From NCBI GenBank assembly GCA_030549495.1, contig JAUIRK010000293.1, positions 310,001 through 374,000 of the forward strand: a stretch of DNA of 64,000 nucleotides, in the 5' to 3' direction. The stretch is from Nectonema munidae (lineage: Eukaryota > Nematomorpha > Nectonematoida > Nectonematidae). Position 1 is the first letter of the stretch; each line of letters opens with the position of its first letter. Both the position numbers and the translations under genes were made by a program. Shown here one piece after another: positions 38,101 through 50,548 of this stretch. The notes under the pieces were generated by a model that ran no database searches, was not told the DNA's origin, and saw only the letters and a list, made by a program, of their open reading frames with translations.

Positions 38101-41100
38101 CCATTATATGGGAGCACAGCATAACAAAAATTTTAAAATATTACACATTAAAAAACAATAAATCTCGACTTTTTGGATATTTTGAATAAATTATGAACCA
38201 GATCAGGATTAATGGATAGATAAGGCGAAGACCGTACTCATATTCAAATAGGAGAGATACTCAAAAAAAAAAAGAGAAACAAAAAGGTAAAAGGAAAGGA
38301 CATCTTTATTGGAAAACTCGACTTTACAGTGGGAATCCGGTTAATCAATATCACATTGGTGAAACTAAACGTCCAGCCATCATACCATATAAAGGGTAAT
38401 CGGAAAAAGGCGTCCACTTTCCTTTCAATGTATGTGCAGTCAGCCATGCACAGCCTGTGTACTTTTTCTTGTTGTTACTTGCTGTATATTGATATTGTTA
38501 CTGGTATTGCATTAGGTGTTAATAAATTTGAAAGTCAACCTCACATATCTTAGTGGAATTCAGTGTATACACCATATTCACAGAGAAAATTTTATTTTAA
38601 ATGGTTGTTTTTATTGACAGTTTTTCTTACTATTTGAAAAGAAAAAGTATATTTTGTTTTTTAATGTAATTTGGGAACTAGATTATTTTTCTTAATTATA
38701 ATGTATTTTTTAATGTATATTGAAAATTATATAACTTTTTCTTCGACTGAAACTTATGTTTGCACAATGAACCATGCAAAAAATGTTTTCGGAGAATTAT
38801 ATATAAAGTAAATGAAAATGGAGTTAAAAGTATAAAAAAAATACGTAGAACATAAGCACGAGCCCACAGAGACAAAAACGCTTATAATGGAAAAAATTAA
38901 AAATGAGGCAAAATTATCCTACTACAGCTCAACAAGTTTACTTTACAAGTATTGTATAATTTTTACTGTATGTATAAGTTTTTATAATCAATTAATATTT
39001 GGAACAGAAATAACATGTCTGTTTTAAATAAAGAAGTTAGACCAACTCTACCAAAACCAGAAAGCATAAAAAGATTGATAAGAAAGACCAAAACCTCCAA
39101 AGAATATAAATTTTGAAATTCCAGAACATTTCAAAGAAATTAATGACTGTAAATTTCTTCAATTCGATGAAGTTGATATGAGTAAAAGAACTCTTATGTT
39201 TGTAGGACCAGTTTAAAGGTTAATAATTATTTTTTTCATCAATTATAATTTTTTTATTTTTGTTTTAGATATATTATGATGACGTTTATCAAAGAGATTT
39301 TTGTTGACGGTACTTTTAAAAATCTCCGACCAACTTTTATCAGAATTTCACAATACATTTTTTTACAATGATGTAGAGTTTTTCAGAAAAGAAGAAATCT
39401 GTTACAAGTTAGAAATTTCTAAAATTGAGAAAAATATTTTTGGCAAGAAAAATGCAAATATTAATGAAATAAAGAAAAAAGAACTCCTGGATAAAGCGTA
39501 TAAAGAATCAAAAAGTTTTATGTTCTTTTTGAAAAAAGTTTCATATCTTATTTCTGATTGTGAAATTACAATTGAAAAAAACGATTTTACATTTGTTGAT
39601 TATAAAAAAATTAACATTTCTCATTTTTTTTCTATACAAGAAATTTTATATTAGATATTATAATTGAGTAAATAAATAAAAGAGGACAAATTTTTATAAG
39701 AAATTTATTGGAACAAAGAATTTTTCAAAAATTCTTAAGACTTAAAGAACACGAAAAAAATATCAGAAACTTTATACAACATCAAAAATTTCCTACTTCT
39801 TCATCCGAAATAATAGACCACATGCAACAAAATGAAAATCACAAGTTCATCACAAATGATTACATTATCCTATATCAAACAAATTCCAAACAGCTTTCCT
39901 TCATGGAATCTTGGTTCTCTCATAAGCATCATAATTCAATCAACAAAAGACTTCCAATCCCACCTATTTATCGTAATCTTTTATAATAATCCTAACCATT
40001 TTTACATAACAACATCAATGTACTCTCATAAGCATAAAACACTAATATTATATCTTTTCCTTACAAATAATGCATGAACACCTTTTTACAGCCTGTATTG
40101 TCTTTGTAACTAATTGTTAGCATACACACAATACACATTCTCACAACGCAAACCAAAAAACCCATAGGCTATATACTTTGGAACTCTACTAGACTTACAA
40201 ACCACCTAATAAAAATTTGTCCTCTTTTACAAGTTAAAACTTCAATGGAACAGTCCGTGCCGAATTTAAATAAATAAATTACTTTTTTTTATTTAATTCA
40301 AATTTTTTGTCAAATTTTATATTTTATCAAAAGTTATTAGCTTTAATCATTTAATTTCCATTGTTCATATAATATATGCATAAATATTCACAAACGTATA
40401 TTTTTATATTCACACATCTATTCATAAACACATATTCACGCTTCTCACATACATTGAATGAAAGCAAAGTGGACGTCTTTTTCCAATGGACGCCTTATTC
40501 CTTGAACCGATATAAAGAACATCTAGAGGATGTAATCCATCAACGACTCAACAACCCTTTGACTTACACTATCACACTAAACATCCAATGACAATTGAAC
40601 CTCAACTACTCATGGACATCATTTTGCAGTAAAACAATTACCTCCGAAGTGCTACAAGGAAAACCACTTCATTAAAAAACGCACCACACAACATCTAACA
40701 ATTAACACACTATTTAATACTCTACCCCCACTTTATAACTCACCTTCATTCATTCACTTTTAACACATTTTTCCCAAAGCTTTCTTCTTATGAACACGTA
40801 ATCTTACTTTATATATCTCCTTACACACACAGACACACCTGAGTTGCTATAATTCCCCAGCCCAATAAAAACACGGTGGCTTTTTTGGGCAATCCTTTAA
40901 AAACCGCATTACCACGGCTTTTAAATTGTATTTTGAATATTTTAGTCTTTTTTAAATGAACAATCAAGAAGTCGTTTATAGAATGATATTTATTATGTAT
41001 CAACTGATGGAAAAAATAGCACATTGCAAGTTCTGCAACGAAGTTGTTTCAGCAAAAGTTCAGCGAATTGAAAATCATTTCAAATAAAATGTAGACGTTA

Positions 41101-44100
41101 TGTGAATAAAGAAAATCAATGTTGACTCATCTTTAAATTTTTCTCAAGAAAATATTTGGAGCATTTTGAGGGGATTAGTTGAAACTTCACAATCTTCCAA
41201 CTTGAATGAAGTAGCATTAAGTATTTGAAATTAAAGTAGTTTATATGGGTGTTTTATAAAAATTGATAAAAAAAACAAAGGAAACTTAGACTTCCAGATT
41301 GCACTATTTTTTTAATTAAAATGTAATTCTTTTTAATGTTTTAAAACTTACAAAGAATTAATGGCTGTTATGCGACTGAACGTTTTATCTCCTAAATAGA
41401 AACGTTCTATCTGGTAATTGAAATTTACTCTTATTGTTTTCTCATTGTCACTGCTTTATATTTAAGACACTTATTTGGCTACATTTTATGAAAACGTTTA
41501 AAAACAATATTATAATTTACTCAAAAATTCACAAGTTGTAACAACTATGATAGATGGCTGGTCATCAATAAAACAGAATGCAGACACAACTTCAACAAGA
41601 TTGCTCTAAAGATTATAGTTTCTTGCAGAGGACTATCTACATGAAGCAAAAAGGCCAGAGTTTCACTTATAAAAGTTTGACGAAATCATTGCAAAACTGG
41701 GCCCTTTGAGTCTCTCTTTCATAACAGAAAATGAAATTAAAATGTTAAAATTACAATCTCTCATAGCTTCAAGATATAAAAAAAGCTTTCTAAAGACATT
41801 TGTTCTGAATTAAAATCAAGTTTGCAGAAAGATAAAACCATTCAAACATTCTTTAAATTAAATACTAAAGCTAGAGTAAGAAAATCAATTGTTTTCAATA
41901 TTTATCTTTAGTGTTTGCTTCTTCAAAAAGGTGGAAGTATTCCTTCTTTACTAATTGATACATGATGGAACGGTTCCATGGAAATTCCACCCCTCGAAAG
42001 TTCCACCCTACCAAATTTCCATCCCCAAATAATTCACCCACTATTTTTTGCTATAATAAGTTAAACAGTTGTTGTTTGTTCAAAAAAAATAAAATGAAAC
42101 GCATATAATTCAAAGGATATTCCATAAAATAATGAGATGGATATTCAAAAAATGCAAATTAAGGTTTACTTTTCTATTGGCTTTAATTGCATAATTTTCA
42201 TTCAAATTTATATATTTAAATATATTATCCTTTTGCACCCATGTCTGTTTCATAAATCTCTTCATCGAAAGGAAAAAGAAGTGATTGACATTGAAAATTA
42301 CTTATATGAAAGGCACAAAGACCATGTTAAAAAAACAAGAACTTATTGACGATGAGAAGGTTCTACTCTAAAATTAATCATATTTTTTAAATTTATTAAA
42401 TATATCTGGAGCAGTTTTCCGGTAAGCCGAAATTAACTGGAATGGAAAATTAATGGGGCGGAAGTTTTGTAAGAGGGAAATTTTGGGGTTGAAATTTACA
42501 GAGGTGGAATTATACTTTGCAAAAGATTACATCATTTAAGGTTGAAATTTTTTAAATTGATTTATGATAGGGTTCCGGTTATCGTTTTAAGAATTAGGAT
42601 AATTTATTCCCATATTTTATTTCATTATTTTATCCAAATTATAAACTAAGATCTCCCATGTTTTGATACACATGTAAAAACCCGATATAGAGAACTATAT
42701 TCAAAATGTTAATTTAATAGATTAAAACAGACCAAGTTATGACAAATGATATACGAAGAAATAAGGGGCAATAAACATATACCAATGTGACATAATTCAT
42801 GAATCCAATGAATGAGGATAGAGAACATTATCGCTATGTAGCCATATAAGTGGTGTCAAAAAAAGCTTTCGGGCGAGGTTTGTAAGGGTGACAAAACATT
42901 GGAAAATATTACGTCATGCTAGGCAAATGTCTCATAACAACATCCAAAGCTTGTATAGCATCATGAGGTATATTTCGAGCACGACCCTCCAAGCACTCTT
43001 CAAGAGCGTAGAGGCTAACTTGCGCCATCCACTTCATAGTGACTTTAAAAACTCTGTCTTTTCCTTCACCTGGCAAAATAATCTCCAACTCAACCTAAAA
43101 AAGTAAACTTATTAATATTATCCACCTATTTCAGAAAAAGATCTGTGGTGAGATGCAACGCAAACTAATTTAGTCAATTGCCTAAGTGAAAAATCTTAAA
43201 AAATTTAAAAGCAATAAGACATCAGGGCAGGGGAGACGGAGAAAAAAAGCATGTTTTTAAAACAGGAAAAAAATATTCTCTTTCAGAAAATAATATAATT
43301 GATTGAGAAAAACTGTTTTAATGTTATAATTTGTAGTTTCAAGTAAAAATGAAAAATAACCGAATAACGAAATAGATAAGTAACAATTTATTAATCAATA
43401 TCCTAACCCACTAGTGACTAGTGTAATAGGTATCTAGTCAAGAAATTTCTACAAATCAGGATAAAATTTAAAAAGGATAAATCTTTACTCATAACTTAGA
43501 GAAAGAGTAATTGTTTGCATAATTAGGAGACAAATACGCACAGACTTGATCAACTAGTCGCCATTTTGAATTCTAATAAGAATATAAAATCATCTTAACG
43601 GCGATTCCAACACATGGCTGATGAAGTTTTGTTACCCGAACCGATTTCTTGTTAGAAAAAAAATATTAATGAAGACCAAAAAAAACTTTATCGTCCAGGA
43701 TAGACGACTTCCATGGAAGAAATGTTTATAAATATACAAATGACAATAGGTACATTTTTCTACTAATAGTGGTAACCATCATCGGCTAATGCCGCTTTAA
43801 CGGGACGCTATTTTTTAATCAAATATAATGAATTTTATTCACTTTTTTGACATTTTCACTGTGTATAATGTTTTTGTTTTAGCTATAGACAAAGATTTTA
43901 TTGATAAGTCATTGATTTACATGTTTAAAAAATGTATTTGAAGTTGAGAAAAAAAAATACTACAGCTCATTGTTTTTTTATTAATTGAAGTTTTGAAAAA
44001 ACAATATTTCTTAACTTTAATTAACTTTTCGATGTATGATACCGCTTCAAACCTTGTGTCCAAAAATTGGACATTGGCTAAAACCTAAAAAATAAATTTA

Positions 44101-47100
44101 TAAGTAAAAATTTAATTGTATTTTTTTATATTTATAACACCTTTTTTCTTATATTATAATAATTATATAAAAACATTTTTATCATAATTTACTCTTTTTT
44201 TAAATATTTTCTCTATAAAATAATCTAGTCAAATTTTTTTATTAGATAAAATATTTGTTTTTATTTTTAAAATTTTTTAAATTAGATATATCCATCTAAT
44301 CACTTTTCATATATTTTTTTTAGAAATTTAACTGCAAATGAAAGAAAAATGGTCATCTAACGCTAAAAAAAGAAATTAATATATTGGGATTCCGTTGGGA
44401 AAAGAGAAAACCATTTTATAAAGATTTTTTGATTTCTTCAAAAATGATCATAAAAAACTTGAAAGCTTGCAGAATAAAAGTACAATTGAAATTTTCAAAG
44501 AACTTTTCACAGATGAGTTGATGAATCCCATGGCGGATCCAGGGGGGCTCATGGGCCTAGCTTTTTCAGGAATCAAACTTAGAATCCCTTGTTTGAATTT
44601 TAAAAGGTAGCAGGATAAGTTATTTAATTAAAGAAAAGAAAAGAACTTAGTGAAATTTTATATATGCTGATTTTAAAACAGCGCTACATTTTCAAAAAAA
44701 AATATATTTCAAATTGAAACAGGCAATATATGCCATTTTTTTATAGGATTTCTGGCTCAGGCTCCAGGCCAGCGTAAAATCCCCCAGCTCCGAAACTAGG
44801 GTTTCAACATCATCGTGTGCATTTTCTGCGATCTAATCCGGGTTTCCTTTTTAACCTTCGCCTTACGGATTCTATGAATTTTTTACACTCAAGTTTTTGA
44901 AGAAAATTTTGAGTAATATTTTTTCTAATAGATTGTGTTAGTTCAAAAAAGTTTATTCAAATTTTTACTCTTTAAAATCAAAAAGATAAATTATTGAAAA
45001 AAAAGTTATTTGCAGTTAGGACATAACATAGAAGAATGTATTTCGCATCGCCTTGTTTCATTTTTTTTAAAACACAAAACTGACGAGATACTTTTTTACA
45101 CAATGTTCTTGTTGATTTGTACGAGGTTCAGATTCTGAAAACTTATTTTAAAAAAAAAGTAAAAGAGAGCTTATGCTCGTGGGTAATTCACATTTGGAAG
45201 AAACAATCTTCATGCATTCTTCTGATAATCTTGTGGGGAACAAAACGGAGTTAGGATCTCTTTTCTGGTTGGTTTGTATGCATGATAAGCTTTTGCCATT
45301 ATGTTTTCGACAAAATATATAAATGTATACACTTTCTTATATTCTCAGTCCCATTAAAAACAGTTTTGCACCAGCCCCCCCCTTCCCCCAATACTTGTAG
45401 TCTGGCGACGGGGTTGTTTGAACCACATATAAGATAAAAACTTATGGGTTATGAGGATCGTATACTTTTACTGGGCAACTTCCTTTGAAAGCTACGAGTT
45501 GTCATCAATAGTAACAGCAGAATAAGGAGTCGAAGAACTTGAAAAAGTGGTCATGAATATATCGAATTGGACTGATTATGTCATTTACATCGCGATTTTC
45601 CTTGTTATCTATTCTTATGAAGATATAAACGAAAGAAAACATTTCGCGTCCAAGTACAGCTCTCAAAAATGGATTTTAGAAAGAAAAAAGAGGTCAGATG
45701 TTTTAATTTTTTGTTCTTCGTTTTGACCAATATAAAGTAATATTTCAAAATACGATAATAGATGATGAATCTTGAAACCTTGAAAAAAATGAATTTAATT
45801 CTAATGTTAAGCATGGTTTGATCTAAAAAAATCATACAAAACCAGAAAAATAAAGGATATATAAACTTACTTATAGTTACATTAAAGTTTCAGCATTGTC
45901 ATGCTGAGCTGTATATATGGTGAATAATTTAATGTGTCAAGAACGATTAAAAAATCGTCCATGAGGACCAGGTGGATGATGAGAAAAGTTTGTTATATTT
46001 ATAGTATAAATATAATATATATTTTATACTTTCAACTCTTCCTTGAGAGTAGCAGGCATTGTTGGAGCTTCTAAATTTACAATTTTTTAGGAAATTTGAA
46101 ATGAAGAACTACTAGGGGAAGAACATAACATTATTGAATTTGAAATAAACTCAGAAGTCTCTTGAGAGATAGACATTGAGTAGGAAAGTTAAGGTTTTAA
46201 AATGAAAACGATAGATGGAGAATGAAGGAAAAACAAACTGGGATAGAAGAAATGTAATACGAATTTGAAAAAAGGAAAAATGATAAGAGAACGCCATTTG
46301 AGTGATCGATCAAAACATGCTGAGAAAATATTTGGTGTTTTTTCATTAGGTACATACAAAAAACAAGTATAAAACTGCAGTTTATTTATAAATTTTTATA
46401 GATGAGACTAACATTTTTGAAGCTATGCTATTTTAAGATAAATGAGTTCAAATCAAAAATGCCACACAATCCAAAGTTTTGTTATACATAAATAAATTAC
46501 CATATTTGAAATGGAAAATTTCGAAAAAAATAATTAAATTATATGGTGTAAAAAATAAGAGTCCGTAAACTACTTTAAGAATTATGAAATAAGCAGGGTT
46601 AAAATCAACTTTAAACCTTTTAAACTTTTATTAAAATGAGATATTTAGCAGTACCCCAGCTACTTTGATATAATACCGAAACTTCTCTACTAGCAAAATC
46701 ATCATCATATTTCCGATCATTGTACTTGTAGCTGAGAGATTCTATTATATCAGGTGCTTCAACCATACTTGATATATCTACCTGCATATTTCCATCTTTC
46801 GAAAAGATCTTTGAATGAAATTACTTCATGCTTTATAAGCTCGTCATTTGGACCATCAGCTGAGATAAAACGACCATCTGAAAAAAATATCTCAATCGAT
46901 CATAATGTGGAGGAATGCTCTTTTTGTAAACGGCACCACAATTTTAGTTCTCTTGGTGTGGAATTATGAACTTGATAATGCCTTTTTTTACAGTTTTCAT
47001 CATCATTTAGCAAATCATTTAAAGTTTGACTCTTTTTTTCAAAAGTTTAGCATAACAAGCAACAAATTGGATATCAAAGATCTTCTCCATTTTTTGAAAT

Positions 47101-49605
47101 ACTCCGGAAATTCATTTGAGCAATGCCAAACTAGACCCGGTTAATAGGAATTTTAGCGCAAACGTTTCATTTACCTTTAAAGATAATAAATATTTTAGAC
47201 TGTTTTCCAAGCATTGCCTTTTTTTTTATCAAGCCCGCTAACAAGTGTGAATTAGTGATGAGACGCGATACCGAAATTTTGTTCGATTTAGAAAAAAGGT
47301 CGTCGATCCAGATTCTTGTTGATTTATAAAATTTAGCATCGTTTTTGAAAAATAAGACCTATCGCATTCAGTATTCGTTTAACAGCATGTACGTTTATAC
47401 GAGACAAGTGCCACTTTATAGAGATTTTAAAATCAAAATAAAAGAAACTTTGCTTTAAATTTAATGCTTGTATCTATCGAGTCAAATGTTTGCATTTGGA
47501 GAAAACCGCACTCTATCTACAACGTTCATTACCCGAGTTTTACCATTTTTAAGCCTCTGATATATTTTAAATAGTTATCTATCTATGTTAAATATAGTCT
47601 TTGAGTTTTTTAAAGAGGAACATAGTGCACTAAATATTTGAAATGAAAGTGTAAAGTATGCATTATCTTTTGTTTAATAAGTAAGCAAAATTTAAAGGTA
47701 CAAAAAATAAGGAATATAGCACAAGTTTAATGCGGAACGGAGATTGATCAAACAAAATGTCAATATATTTTAAAAAATTCATTAAAATTCTTAACAACTA
47801 ATTTTTGATTTTCAAGAAAAATGTTAACCAAAAGGATTTGAATTTACGGCTAAAAAGCTTCAGATTTTAAATACCCATATCGTTATTCAAAATTTAAGAG
47901 TGCGTGCATACATTTCGAGGAATTGAGTTTAAAGTATCGGGAATGTTACTAAATTTCCCAGATACGATTCAGAAGCGGATATTTGGAAAAACATGTTTCT
48001 TGCGATTCTCGATGTCGATAATCGCCTCATCATTAGCGTGGATGAATATATACGTACTTTATGGACAATTACCACGTATGATTCAGGATGGTATAATGTC
48101 CGCTTCACAACAATTCCAATTTGGGAAACATATATCGTGATATAAGTAAATTTTTGCCCTTTACTCTTTAAAAACCTGCCTGAAGCTATTTGGTTTAAAA
48201 TGATCAAATTTTTAAAAGCATACTTACATAGCAGCATTTATATGTACAAAATAAATACATTTGAATATACCTGTATAAAATTATTGAATAGGAATAAAAT
48301 AAGAATACTTTAAGAATAGAAAGTGTTATAAAAAATAAGTATAGCTATGCTTCAATAATTTTCAAACTATTTGATAAGATAATTTTTATAGCTTACAGCA
48401 TTTCTCTATTTATGATTATGAGCGCTGTGGTACTTGAAATAAACAAATTTGGCTTTTCTATCGCTTCTTACTCGTATTATATACACATCATATTAAAAAA
48501 AATAACATACAAGAGGTAGGAAAAATTTGACATTTTAGATCGTGATTTTTTAGTGTAACACGATATATAAAATAATAATTCATTCGTGAAATATTCGTTG
48601 TGTGTGGCAGTTTCAATAACGATTGCATGTATTTTAACTTAAAAATACCAAGTAAAAGATATGGCTTGGTAATAATTATATCATATATAAATTCACGAGC
48701 TAATAATATTTAAACACTACGAAGAAAATTTCGCGAATAAGAGGAACCGCAAATGTTTAGGCCTGACTGTCCCTTTATAAGTTGTTTGGTGCGAGTAAAA
48801 AAGTTTATGCAAAAGCTTTTAGGGAAGGCGGATAACATTAACTTTTCAAAATATATTATAAATTTTTTTATAAAATAATGTATCGAAAGTCTTATCAAAA
48901 ATAAAAACTGATGCCACATATATATTTTTTATGTAACTTATCCATGAAAATATAGTTGAATAGCCATTGGTTACAAGTGATTGTTGAACTATGGCGCTGT
49001 TAACTTCTTTATAAATAAATGAAGTATCCATTACTTCGCAATAACTGCTCGATAATTCAATCAATAAGATGGATAGAAATCTGGATAAACTCTTAACTTA
49101 CCTTGTCTCTTCCGATGGGCAGTGGATCTCTAGTGTATAGATTCTTTTTGCCGTCAAAAACAGGCTTTTGACCGTTGAAAATTTTAGAGTATTTGAGAAC
49201 AGCTGTTTGTATGATTTCGCGATTAACCCTTCGAGGGCACTTGTCAGGAACAATGGTAACGTCATAATGCTGGATGTTTCCTCTTGGCATTCGGACTTGG
49301 AAGTGATTTGCTCTCAAGCAAATTGGTCTACCATCAATTCCATTATCTGGTCTTCGTGGACAGCTAAACTCAGTCTGGAAGAAATAACAAAAATAACTTA
49401 AAAAAACGAGGGAAAGGTTAAAAAAATACAGTTTGACCAGGCACCAAAGGCAAAAAGTTTGACGGAATACTTGGAAATGCTTGGCCAGTTAAAGGAGTGT
49501 AACTTAGTGGAAGCTCAATTGGACTTCTATTTGGTGCTATGAGAGAGACTATGTTGTTGTTCTGACCACTACTAAGTAAAGCTTGTGGGAATATTTGGCG
49601 TTGAA
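23192..49605 (-). CDS. AGO1: Argonaute, AGO1 class (miRNA-type), 12 coding exons, N-terminus not found
   Basis: Exons, transcribed right to left: 49605-49430, 49374-49102, 43094-42913, 37006-36870, 35632-35498, 35444-35357, 34744-34035, 32982-32732, 30798-30469, 28808-28707, 26342-26143, 23282-23192. Every junction is GT-AG and all phases join, giving about 890 residues ending in KVMYFA and a stop. Domains in order: N domain ([12 protein letters not shown]), linker ([25 protein letters not shown]), PAZ ([28 protein letters not shown]), MID ([29 protein letters not shown] with the two lysines that hold the guide 5' phosphate) and PIWI. The slicer tetrad is present: D in [10 protein letters not shown] in THRQEI, D in [11 protein letters not shown] in YYAHLVAF, so cleavage ability is predicted. 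AGO1 loads microRNAs in the cytoplasm and represses target mRNAs. The segment between VDKDHE and the C-terminus differs from the DSGEGSH linker of fly and human AGO1. The first exon listed begins in phase 2, so at least one upstream exon exists. Confidence 0.93.
23839..25985. repeat. degenerate tandem array, ~150-bp unit, in last AGO1 intron
   Basis: A core like CAAATCGACCATGTTGATTT followed by an AATCAGTTT/CAATTAGGGTTTGAA block recurs near 23873, 25431, 25582, 25739 and 25877. Spacings are about 151, 157 and 138 where uninterrupted. Other shared blocks are AAAAGTGTCAT and GTCTGAAAATTGTCT. The copies are well diverged. A hAT-like insertion (23933-25320) splits the first unit. Confidence 0.75.
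23933..25320. mobile_element. hAT-like element with GGAGCC-rich ends, inserted in the tandem array
   Basis: The left end is TAGGGCTTCGGAG and the right end CTCCGAAACCCTG (complement CAGGGTTTCGGAG). Flanking 8-mers GTGTCAAT (23925-23932) and ATGTCAAT (25321-25328) differ at one base. Further GGAGCTGG/CTCCGG blocks lie just inside both ends. The 1388-bp interior shows no transposase. Single-ended relatives lie near 3940 and 44750. Confidence 0.75.
27810..28428. mobile_element. non-autonomous hAT element in AGO1 intron
   Basis: Ends CAGTGTTTCTCAAACTT and the complement of CACTTTGAGAAGCACTA are typical Charlie-type hAT termini. The flanking 8-mers match only loosely (CTTTAGAC against GTTTAAAT). 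The interior of about 600 bp carries no readable transposase. It lies between the AGO1 exons at 28707 and 26342. Confidence 0.65.
33735..33900 (+). repeat. possible tRNA-derived SINE remnant
   Basis: A tRNA-like head, CCAGTTGACTAAAGTATACGCC, is followed at the right distance by GGCAGTTCAAATC, resembling degenerate A and B boxes. The downstream part does not match the other two SINE families here. Low certainty. Confidence 0.35.
35907..36002. repeat. three tandem 32-bp units in AGO1 intron
   Basis: Three consecutive 32-bp units each start GCGC(T/C)AT and contain TGACAT and a CTC(T/A)..CACT tail (35907-35938, 35939-35970, 35971-36002). They are roughly 70 to 75 percent alike. They are less AT-rich than the flanks. 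Confidence 0.7.
39025..39345 (+). mobile_element. possible MULE-like transposase fragment
   Basis: Plus frames read [34 protein letters not shown] and, after an AT-rich interruption, [18 protein letters not shown]. The last block resembles the VDGTFK...F region of MULE-type transposases. The blocks are in different frames with stops between. Both ends are unknown. Confidence 0.4.
39676..40232 (+). mobile_element. Penelope-like (GIY-YIG end) fragment flanked by inverted 24-mers
   Basis: The plus strand has a 92-codon frame (39708-39986) with [34 protein letters not shown] and [19 protein letters not shown], ending PPIYRNLL. The ESW.....H..SLNK....P.IY pattern resembles the C-terminal end of Penelope-like GIY-YIG endonucleases. 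The block is bounded by TAAAAGAGGACAAATTTTTA on the left and its near-complement ending at about 40232. Inverted ends are not expected for a Penelope-like element, so the frame may have been carried by another element. Confidence 0.45.
40930..41890 (+). mobile_element. degenerate BED-finger hAT transposase remnant
   Basis: Plus frames show [20 protein letters not shown] then HFK near 41016, a BED-like C-x2-C...H pattern. [19 protein letters not shown] follows, and [14 protein letters not shown] near 41550 matches the hAT 'T.DGW' block. Many stops intervene. Ends were not identified. It lies in an AGO1 intron. Confidence 0.55.
41975..42530. repeat. possible MITE with AAATTCCACC ends
   Basis: The left side has GAAATTCCACCCCTCGAAAG and further TTCCACCC and TTTCCATCCCC blocks. 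The right side has their complements (GGGGCGGAAG, GAGGGAAATTTTGGGG, AGAGGTGGAATT). This suggests inverted ends of some 70 bp with a non-coding interior. The exact ends and superfamily are unclear. Confidence 0.45.
44745..44820. repeat. single-ended fragment of the GGAGCC-end hAT-like family
   Basis: GGCTCAGGCTCCAGGCC followed by CAGCTCCGAAACTAGGGTTTC matches the termini of the element at 23933-25320. No partner end was found. Confidence 0.4.
46650..47140 (-). other. degenerate readable frames of unknown origin
   Basis: Minus frames show [20 protein letters not shown] and, in another frame, [20 protein letters not shown], with stops between. They are too long and ordered to be obviously random but match no family I can name. 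Probably an eroded transposon ORF in the AGO1 intron. Confidence 0.25.
48710..49064 (-). mobile_element. possible LINE reverse-transcriptase scrap
   Basis: Overlapping minus frames read [20 protein letters not shown] followed by [19 protein letters not shown] text. This recalls the 'F.D..KAFDT.DH..L' and '.S.L..R.Q' stretch of LINE reverse transcriptases. The match is short and weak. It lies just inside the AGO1 intron, 38 bp beyond the exon ending at 49102. Confidence 0.3.
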
Positions 49606-49675
49606 CTAAAACAAGAATACTATATAAATAATATAGAATTATGTAAAAAATTTTAGTTGGAGTATTTTTATCTAC

Positions 49676-49703
49676 CTGGGTGTTTCTTTCCTCTGTTCTG
49701 ATT
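49676..49703 (-). CDS. AGO1: candidate upstream micro-exon of AGO1
   Basis: A strong donor CCCAG|GTAGA at 49676 and an acceptor TTTTTACAAG at 49704 bound 28 bases. In the phase required by the next exon they encode NQNRGKKHP, then join to [11 protein letters not shown]. The stretch is a plausible low-complexity AGO1 N-terminal segment, but so short an exon could be chance. Other acceptors nearby would also work. Confidence 0.35.
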
Positions 49704-50032
49704 CTTGTAAAAAATCTTTAACTATTTATTCTTTAATAACGCACAGATGGTTATTGCACATTAGCAACTTCAATTTTTGAAAATTTAATCTACTAACCCC
49801 ATCTCGGTTGATAAAAATATTAATTTACCTTGAAGACATTCAGAATACAAATCGATCCTCAAAAGTGAAAATAAATGTATATATGTTGCTATCTAGAAAG
49901 CTAAGCATGAGCATTACAGAAGTATCTTTGATGATGATATTTATTAAAGGAAAATTTAGAAAAAAATTCATTGAAACTACTTATATAGCATTGAAACTAA
50001 ATATTCCCTTTAAAAGTTCGTTAAAAATCTAT

Positions 50033-50157
50033 GTGGGCCAAGTAAAGCAGACGATATCTAAAAAAAACGCAGACGATTTGTATTCAAAGTCATTGTAAAA
50101 AGCAGACGAAGATGAAATTACTTATGTTCCAAAATAGGAACATTGGCAGTAAATGGG
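50033..50157. mobile_element. piggyBac-type MITE, subfamily B, copy 2
   Basis: The interior CAGACGATTTGTATTCAAAG and AAAGCAGACGAAGATGAAAT match the other B copies. The right end AAATGGG is followed by TTAA (50158-50161). The palindrome region GTTCCAAAATAGGAAC is imperfect at the centre. The left end is eroded. Confidence 0.75.
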
Positions 50158-50418
50158 TTAAAACAGTATAAAAAATTTGAAAATATTTAATGATAACAAT
50201 TTTTTTATCCTTTCTTAAATATTTTTCAAAAGAGAAAAAGAACATTCAAGTGATGTTGAAGTAGGCATGCAATTTTTAAAAGGAAAGGAAAGTTGAAGGT
50301 AAAATTTTTATGCTAGAAATTTTTTTTCAATTTTCTTGAATTCTCTTCCCAAATACATCTTGTTTGACTTTCACCATGTTCAAAACAATTTTTTCTATAT
50401 TTCAAAAGCATTTAATAA

Positions 50419-50548
50419 CCCTCTCGTGACCAGTGTATCATATATGATACATAAAGAATTATACCTTCGTCTAGTTTTTCAAATAGTTTTGTATATGAAT
50501 CTTCTGCTTTTTAATAAATATCGTCTGATTTTTCTGGTCAGGAAAGGG
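50419..50548. mobile_element. piggyBac-type MITE, subfamily A, copy 2
   Basis: Ends CCCTCTCGTGACC and GGTCAGGAAAGGG, with TTAA on the right (50549-50552) and a decayed ATAA on the left. It carries the same GTATCATATATGATAC palindrome as the copy at 5096. It lies about 260 bp from a subfamily B copy. Confidence 0.8.

Noticed and set aside
47904-48140. Open frames on both strands, including a readable [20 protein letters not shown] frame
   Set aside because: No family resemblance, no start or splice context, and the frames sit inside an AGO1 intron. Chance cannot be excluded.
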